Source of the DNA: Colias croceus
Lineage: Eukaryota > Arthropoda > Insecta > Lepidoptera > Pieridae
Assembly (NCBI RefSeq): GCF_905220415.1
Contig: NC_059543.1
Span: 3,534,001-3,598,000 of the forward strand
DNA: 64,000 bases
Reading direction: 5' to 3'
Shown here: positions 59,168-64,000 of the stretch, in pieces
Layout of the letters: every line of letters begins with the position of its first letter
How positions within the stretch are numbered: position 1 is the first letter of the stretch
Made by a program: the position numbers and the translations under genes
The notes under the pieces: model-generated
The model's input: only the letters and a program-made list of their open reading frames with translations
Told to the model about the DNA's origin: nothing
The model's database searches: none

Positions 59168-62100
59168 GCATTTAACTTACAGTTTTAAATGTTTTATTTG
59201 TTTTCGATTTCAGAAACAATTCTATCTAACAATACCTAATTGCAACTAACCTTACGATTCTCATGGCCACGCGCTGAAGCGTAAAGGACATCTCACAGTA
59301 TTTCTGGTGAAACATGAAGTTAAGCAAATAAAAGAATATCCTGAGTTTCAAAATCTTATTTGTTTTATCTCATGAATTATACAGATAAAACACGTGCTGT
59401 TGATAATGATAAATTGTTATCGTAGAACAAGTGAAGGAAACGCTACAAACGTAGATAAATAACTTTACTTCTATTGATAAGTATGACGTGTTCACAAATT
59501 TGTATCTTTTTTAGATTATAACAAAAATATAACAATGAATCGCGTAAGTATTAATATAGTTAGTTAATTTTGTTTGAAACGACTCAATTAAAAAGCTATT
59601 CCAACGACGTTAAGAAATCCATTATACCTACCTATCTAAGTTGGCGACCGACGTACCAATTAATTGTTATTTAAATAACTTTTGAAACTATTAATTTAAA
59701 ATAGTATAAGTAGTAAGTACGTATTCTATTTTTATTAATATTTTTAAATGTTGAATTTTTATGTTCACCGTAGGTATATTCTCAAAGTTTAATTTCTCAA
59801 TATTTTTTATCATTTAATATTGTTATGCATTGTTGAGGTCATTATGATAATATGTTAATAATTAAATGATAACTATATACATAAAATGATGTACTTGTAC
59901 AACTAAATCTCTGCGTATCATCGTTGTGGAACATTGAACATTGTGAAGGACAAGAAGTCACGTCACGCATCAATACCTCATTTGAAATGTTAACAATGTA
60001 CATTATAGAATAATAATTTACAAACACTTTACAAACATCATGTCTTTCGAATCGTACTACTCGTTCGAACCGCTACAATAGAGATAAATAAAAATAAATA
60101 CGCAGATAATCTTCGTGGGGGTAACGCACTTGTTGGGTTCTCTACATCTTTCCCACTCGCACACGACTGTTCAAGTTTTTTGCTCTACGCCGAGTCATCG
60201 CCTTACCAGTTCTTTATTTTTAATGATAACGACATAACTCGTGGCAAAACTGGTGAACCTTTCACTGAGCGCTCCTCATTTATTCAATTTGCGCAATAGT
60301 ATTAGCGAGTTGTATAACTTATAATTTTGTTTCGGAAAAGATTTTATCAAAAGAGAAACGTGGTAAATTGTTACGTTAGTACTCACCCGTATATCTACGA
60401 AATTCTCGTGAACTCGAATAAATTGCAAAACCATAAACTGCAAGGTTACACGCACTTTTTCACAGAACAAGTTTTCTAGTAACAGTCGCGCACGTACCGA
60501 TTGAAGATTTTTTTCTATTAAAACGTGAGCTGCGAGTAAGAAACCGTCAGCGCGTTCGGAGTCAGAACCCAGACTGAGACCTGTTCTAGAGAAAGTGACC
60601 GTTTTGAAGCGATTACTTTCCAGCGGCAGTCCAGTTTGGTAGAGTCTTTGGTTGGTTATGCGCTGCTTCGGAGGCTACCGTTACCCCGTTTTGTGCAACG
60701 AGGTCACGTATAAACTACCAAATTCAACATTTTTCATTCTGATTTAATTAGATGAGATGAATGTTTTAAAATTAATCACATCATTTCTAATTAACGATGT
60801 TGTAACTTGTACATTATTATAATAAAAAAATGCTTCACGAACATAATCGCATTGCAATATTGTATACTTAACTACATATTATAATTATTACTTAAAAAGT
60901 AATGAATTAGGAACGTACATATACATATTTAATTTCTGTTTAGATATAAATTATAGTTATAAAAATATTGTTAAGAACTATTTATATATTATTTTCTCAT
61001 TTATTTTGTAGTTAGGCAGTTCATGTGATTTTTATTTTTAAAGTTTAATAAGCTATAGTTTATTATTTAACATTTATTATGTCACCATTACAAAATTTTT
61101 GTTTAATTTTGAATTCTTAAGCACAACTTTGGGAGCCACTGTCCCGGCAACGCGAAAATAACGAATTTATTTACCTACATGTTTTATTATATTTATTCAG
61201 GTTAACCCAATATAACCGGTAACTATTTTATTATTTTATCTGTACTCGTAATACTAAACATTGCTAAATATAATATTATTGAAACTTACCAGCAAATCGA
61301 TATCCATTCATAATTAAATGCGCAGGTATTCTCCAATTTAAACTTTACGAATGAAATAAAAGTATAAGTTATAGTGTCGACAAGTGGCCACAAGACACAA
61401 AGTGAGCGACACTGGCCTGACCTTGCGCACTCACGGACACAACAATTGGGTCAGTGGGTCAGTAATTTTGCACTTTTTTCAAACGACGCACTGTACTCAC
61501 AAACGGTTGGTATGGCAACCGCTTCTTGATAGACCTCATTCCATTTTGTTTTGTTTTGCGCTAACGTTTGGACTATTCTCGCAATTGCACATCTAAAAAC
61601 AGTAAAGGTTAAAAAAGCAACAGATTGAAGATTTGCTGGAATGTGCTAGATTCACGTAGGTTAACCATAGGCTAACATATTTTGTTTGTTTGTTTGTTTG
61701 ATTGTAATGAATAGGCTCATAAACTACTGGACCGATTTTAAAAATTCTTTCACCATTCGAAAGCTACATTATCCACGAGTAATATAGGCTAGGTTTTATC
61801 CCGGAAATCCCACGGGAACGGGAACTATGCGGGTTTTTCTTTGAAAACGCGGGCGAAGCCGCAGGCGGAAAGTTAGTGTGATATAAAATATAAAATTTAT
61901 CTATTTTAACTTCATACACGTTGAGAGATACTGAAATAAAATTATAATATATTTCGAATTAATATTACACTAGATAGTAGATACGTGCTTATATCATAGT
62001 ACGTGAATTTCGTTATATATTATAAATTATAAATCAAACTTTCGTCTGTTTAATGGTAAAATTCTTATTAGTTTATTATACGAAATAACTTGACAAAAAA

Positions 62101-64000
62101 TTACAAGCTGTGTCCAATAAATTAATATTAACCAATAACCATAGACTAATAGACAAGGCGGAAATGCAGAAAAAATGAATGTCAATGTCAGATCCTAAAA
62201 AAAAAAAAACAATTACCGTCCATCTGTGTGCACTGTGCAGGTAGTGATTTTGTAGCCATTTACACAAAAAAAAGAACTTGAACAATTTACAATATAGGTA
62301 TCTATTGACAAGTATATAAACAAAGTTATTTTTTTAGATTTAATCGTCAACAAGTATCTTAAGTAAGTAGATCTTTGTCTCTATTAATATTCTATGATCT
62401 ATCGCTTAATATTTCCATAACGTATATTGGTTATTATGTATTTTAGCATTGCCTTATGTATTTACATACTTAAATAAAATATTTCATTTCAATACCGTCA
62501 TGATGTTTTAGTTTTGAGAATAATTTTATTTTGTCTACAATAAAGAGGGACTAATTTTCATAACAAACTACATTTTGGAGCGCAGGTACATCCCACGCAG
62601 TTTGTTAAGTATTATAAATAACATTGCCAATGAAATTATTAACAGCTTCCTCAGATCACACATGTCAACGGTATTATGTGCTTTATTTATTAGTGGTATA
62701 CTGCACTATTAACTGACATACATCGTCAAAATAGTATATGCAAAAATAGACTGCTCGTTAGTTGTTGCTGTCTAAATTTACTTCATACGCGAACATGAAT
62801 TCGAATCCACCACGATGACATACAGTCAGCGGTCGCTGCATTGCAACACATGTTGCGCAAGCGAGATCCGCAGGGCGCAGACAATATTATTATCGTAATG
62901 ACGTGCTATATTTATGCGGTTGCAATATTAAATATTGGGCAATTACAGAACAATTATTATAAACAATTGAAATTACCTAGTACATAATTAGTATACAATT
63001 TCCAATAAACGATTATTTGTATTAATTCATGTTATTAATACTTTGTCATTATACATCATAAAATCATTCACAGCATCCCACACTGCATTGTATTCTTTGC
63101 CAGAAAAAAAACAGATCGTGTCGATCTATCTGAGCGGTTCGAATTCTCGTTCGTAGAACAGGGTGCGGGGCGCGGGGCGAGGGGCGCGCTTACAAATAAT
63201 AATAACTCGGCGCGATTACAAGCGAGTCATCGACCTTCGAAATATCTGACCTGCGCCGCGCTCCGCAAGGTTGCGCTTGCACACGACGCACGACATCGCG
63301 CACAGCTTGTTCGATTGACTCAAATATCTCTTTAATATTCTCTACCGTTTAGTTTCGCATCGTTTTATCAATTAGCCTGTCAGTCTCAGATTACACGTCT
63401 CTGCGACTCGCGAGCGTTATCATTCAACGTCTTTTCTTAACATCTTAACATCTTATCTAGTAAATAACGAAAGAAGTTTATGTAAGCGTGAAATTCTTGA
63501 GCTCAAGTGACGTGATTGCAAAATCGGACAATGCTCTCAACGCCCTTTTGAATGTTTTTTTCAAACAACTCGCATAATTTTCTACATAATATTATGTAGG
63601 TACTAGGTACATTGCGAATTCTTATCGTGCGTTTGCCGGCTGTATTTAATCCGATATTGATTGTCTGTCGACTATCGCAGTGCTATTAGACTTGTGTTTT
63701 ATTTTTATTTGGTGACCTTTATTCCGTTCTGACAACTTCAAGGTAGGTACGTATTTGTCGAAATTCTCGCAAAAACTTGTTTTACTCGAAAATGCAGGCG
63801 CATGATTTGCGAAGGTCATATGAGCAATTACACTATCGAAAATCTTGTGGACAAAGTTGTATATATTTATCTAAATATAAATAACTCATTACGTTTTTAT
63901 GATCAAATAAATATATAAAATCTACGATTACATATTTTTTCAAAAAATTCAAACAAAATTTGAGTAGCTACACTATTACGACTGATTACGACCGCGACCG
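59168..64000. other. Intergenic DNA with possible promoter patches
   Basis: No protein-coding gene supported. 60480-60720 and 63120-63440 are richer in G+C and CpG than the surroundings. The second includes GGGGCGCGGGGCGAGGGGCG and an arthropod initiator-like TCAGTCTC near 63383. Either may be a promoter of BCOR or of a gene beyond the window. Confidence 0.35.
61675..61880 (-). repeat. Inverted member of the CCGCGGCTTCGCCCGCG family
   Basis: (TTTG)n, GGACCGATTTTAAAAATTC, then ATCCCACGGGAACGGGAAC, TATGCGGGTTTTTCTTTG and GCGGGCGAAGCCGCAGGCGG. This is the reverse of 46825-46925 in its GC-rich part. Confidence 0.7.

Overview
The window looks like nuclear DNA of a lepidopteran insect (moth or butterfly). 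It is AT-rich, with intron-split genes that have animal homologues and GT/AG splice sites. It is dense in repeat families I associate with Lepidoptera: repeats beginning CCGGCCAAGTGCGAG, repeats carrying CCGCGGCTTCGCCCGCG, a short hairpin tail GATCTCTTCCAGG, and many small inverted-repeat transposons. Species cannot be named from this alone.

Four protein-coding genes are supported. (1) 129-10334, + strand: the 3' five exons of an ADAM10-family membrane metalloprotease, most like kuzbanian-like; the protease domain lies upstream of the window. (2) 13773-18505, + strand: a complete seven-exon BTB/POZ protein with an AT-hook-like motif and a long acidic tail, not recognised as a named gene. (3) 20188-24289, - strand: Contactin, a GPI-anchored septate-junction adhesion protein (C-type lectin, Ig and FNIII domains). 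(4) 33942-40473, - strand: a BCOR-type Polycomb corepressor with ankyrin repeats and a PUFD-like C-terminus, plus a noncoding 5' exon near 43.6 kb. Genes 2 and 3 converge on about 18.5-20.2 kb. Protease and Contactin are both cell-surface proteins; the BTB protein and BCOR homologue are probably nuclear. I see no sign that the four form one pathway.

Mobile DNA fills much of the rest. The most striking part is 24.86-31.02 kb. A TTAA-flanked piggyBac-like MITE (24860-29390) is split by a P-like element with an 8-bp target duplication and a THAP exon (24905-28977). That element is split by a 3-bp-TSD Harbinger-like element (26160-28904), which is split by a 1.18-kb inverted-repeat element with a 6-bp duplication and THAP-like remnants (26796-27975). 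An intact copy of the outermost MITE at 58714-59163 preserves the empty site and proves the first insertion. A Tc1/mariner copy with both catalytic aspartates changed to asparagine follows directly (29417-31021). A TA-flanked 1.6-1.7 kb element with many GGACGCGAA-like motifs occurs twice in opposite orientation (14586-16193 and 48380-50114); both copies carry the same secondary repeat at the same place.

From 43.7 to 64 kb no protein-coding gene can be supported. It holds repeats, a decayed RTE-type LINE fragment and a GC-rich promoter-like patch at 63.1-63.4 kb.
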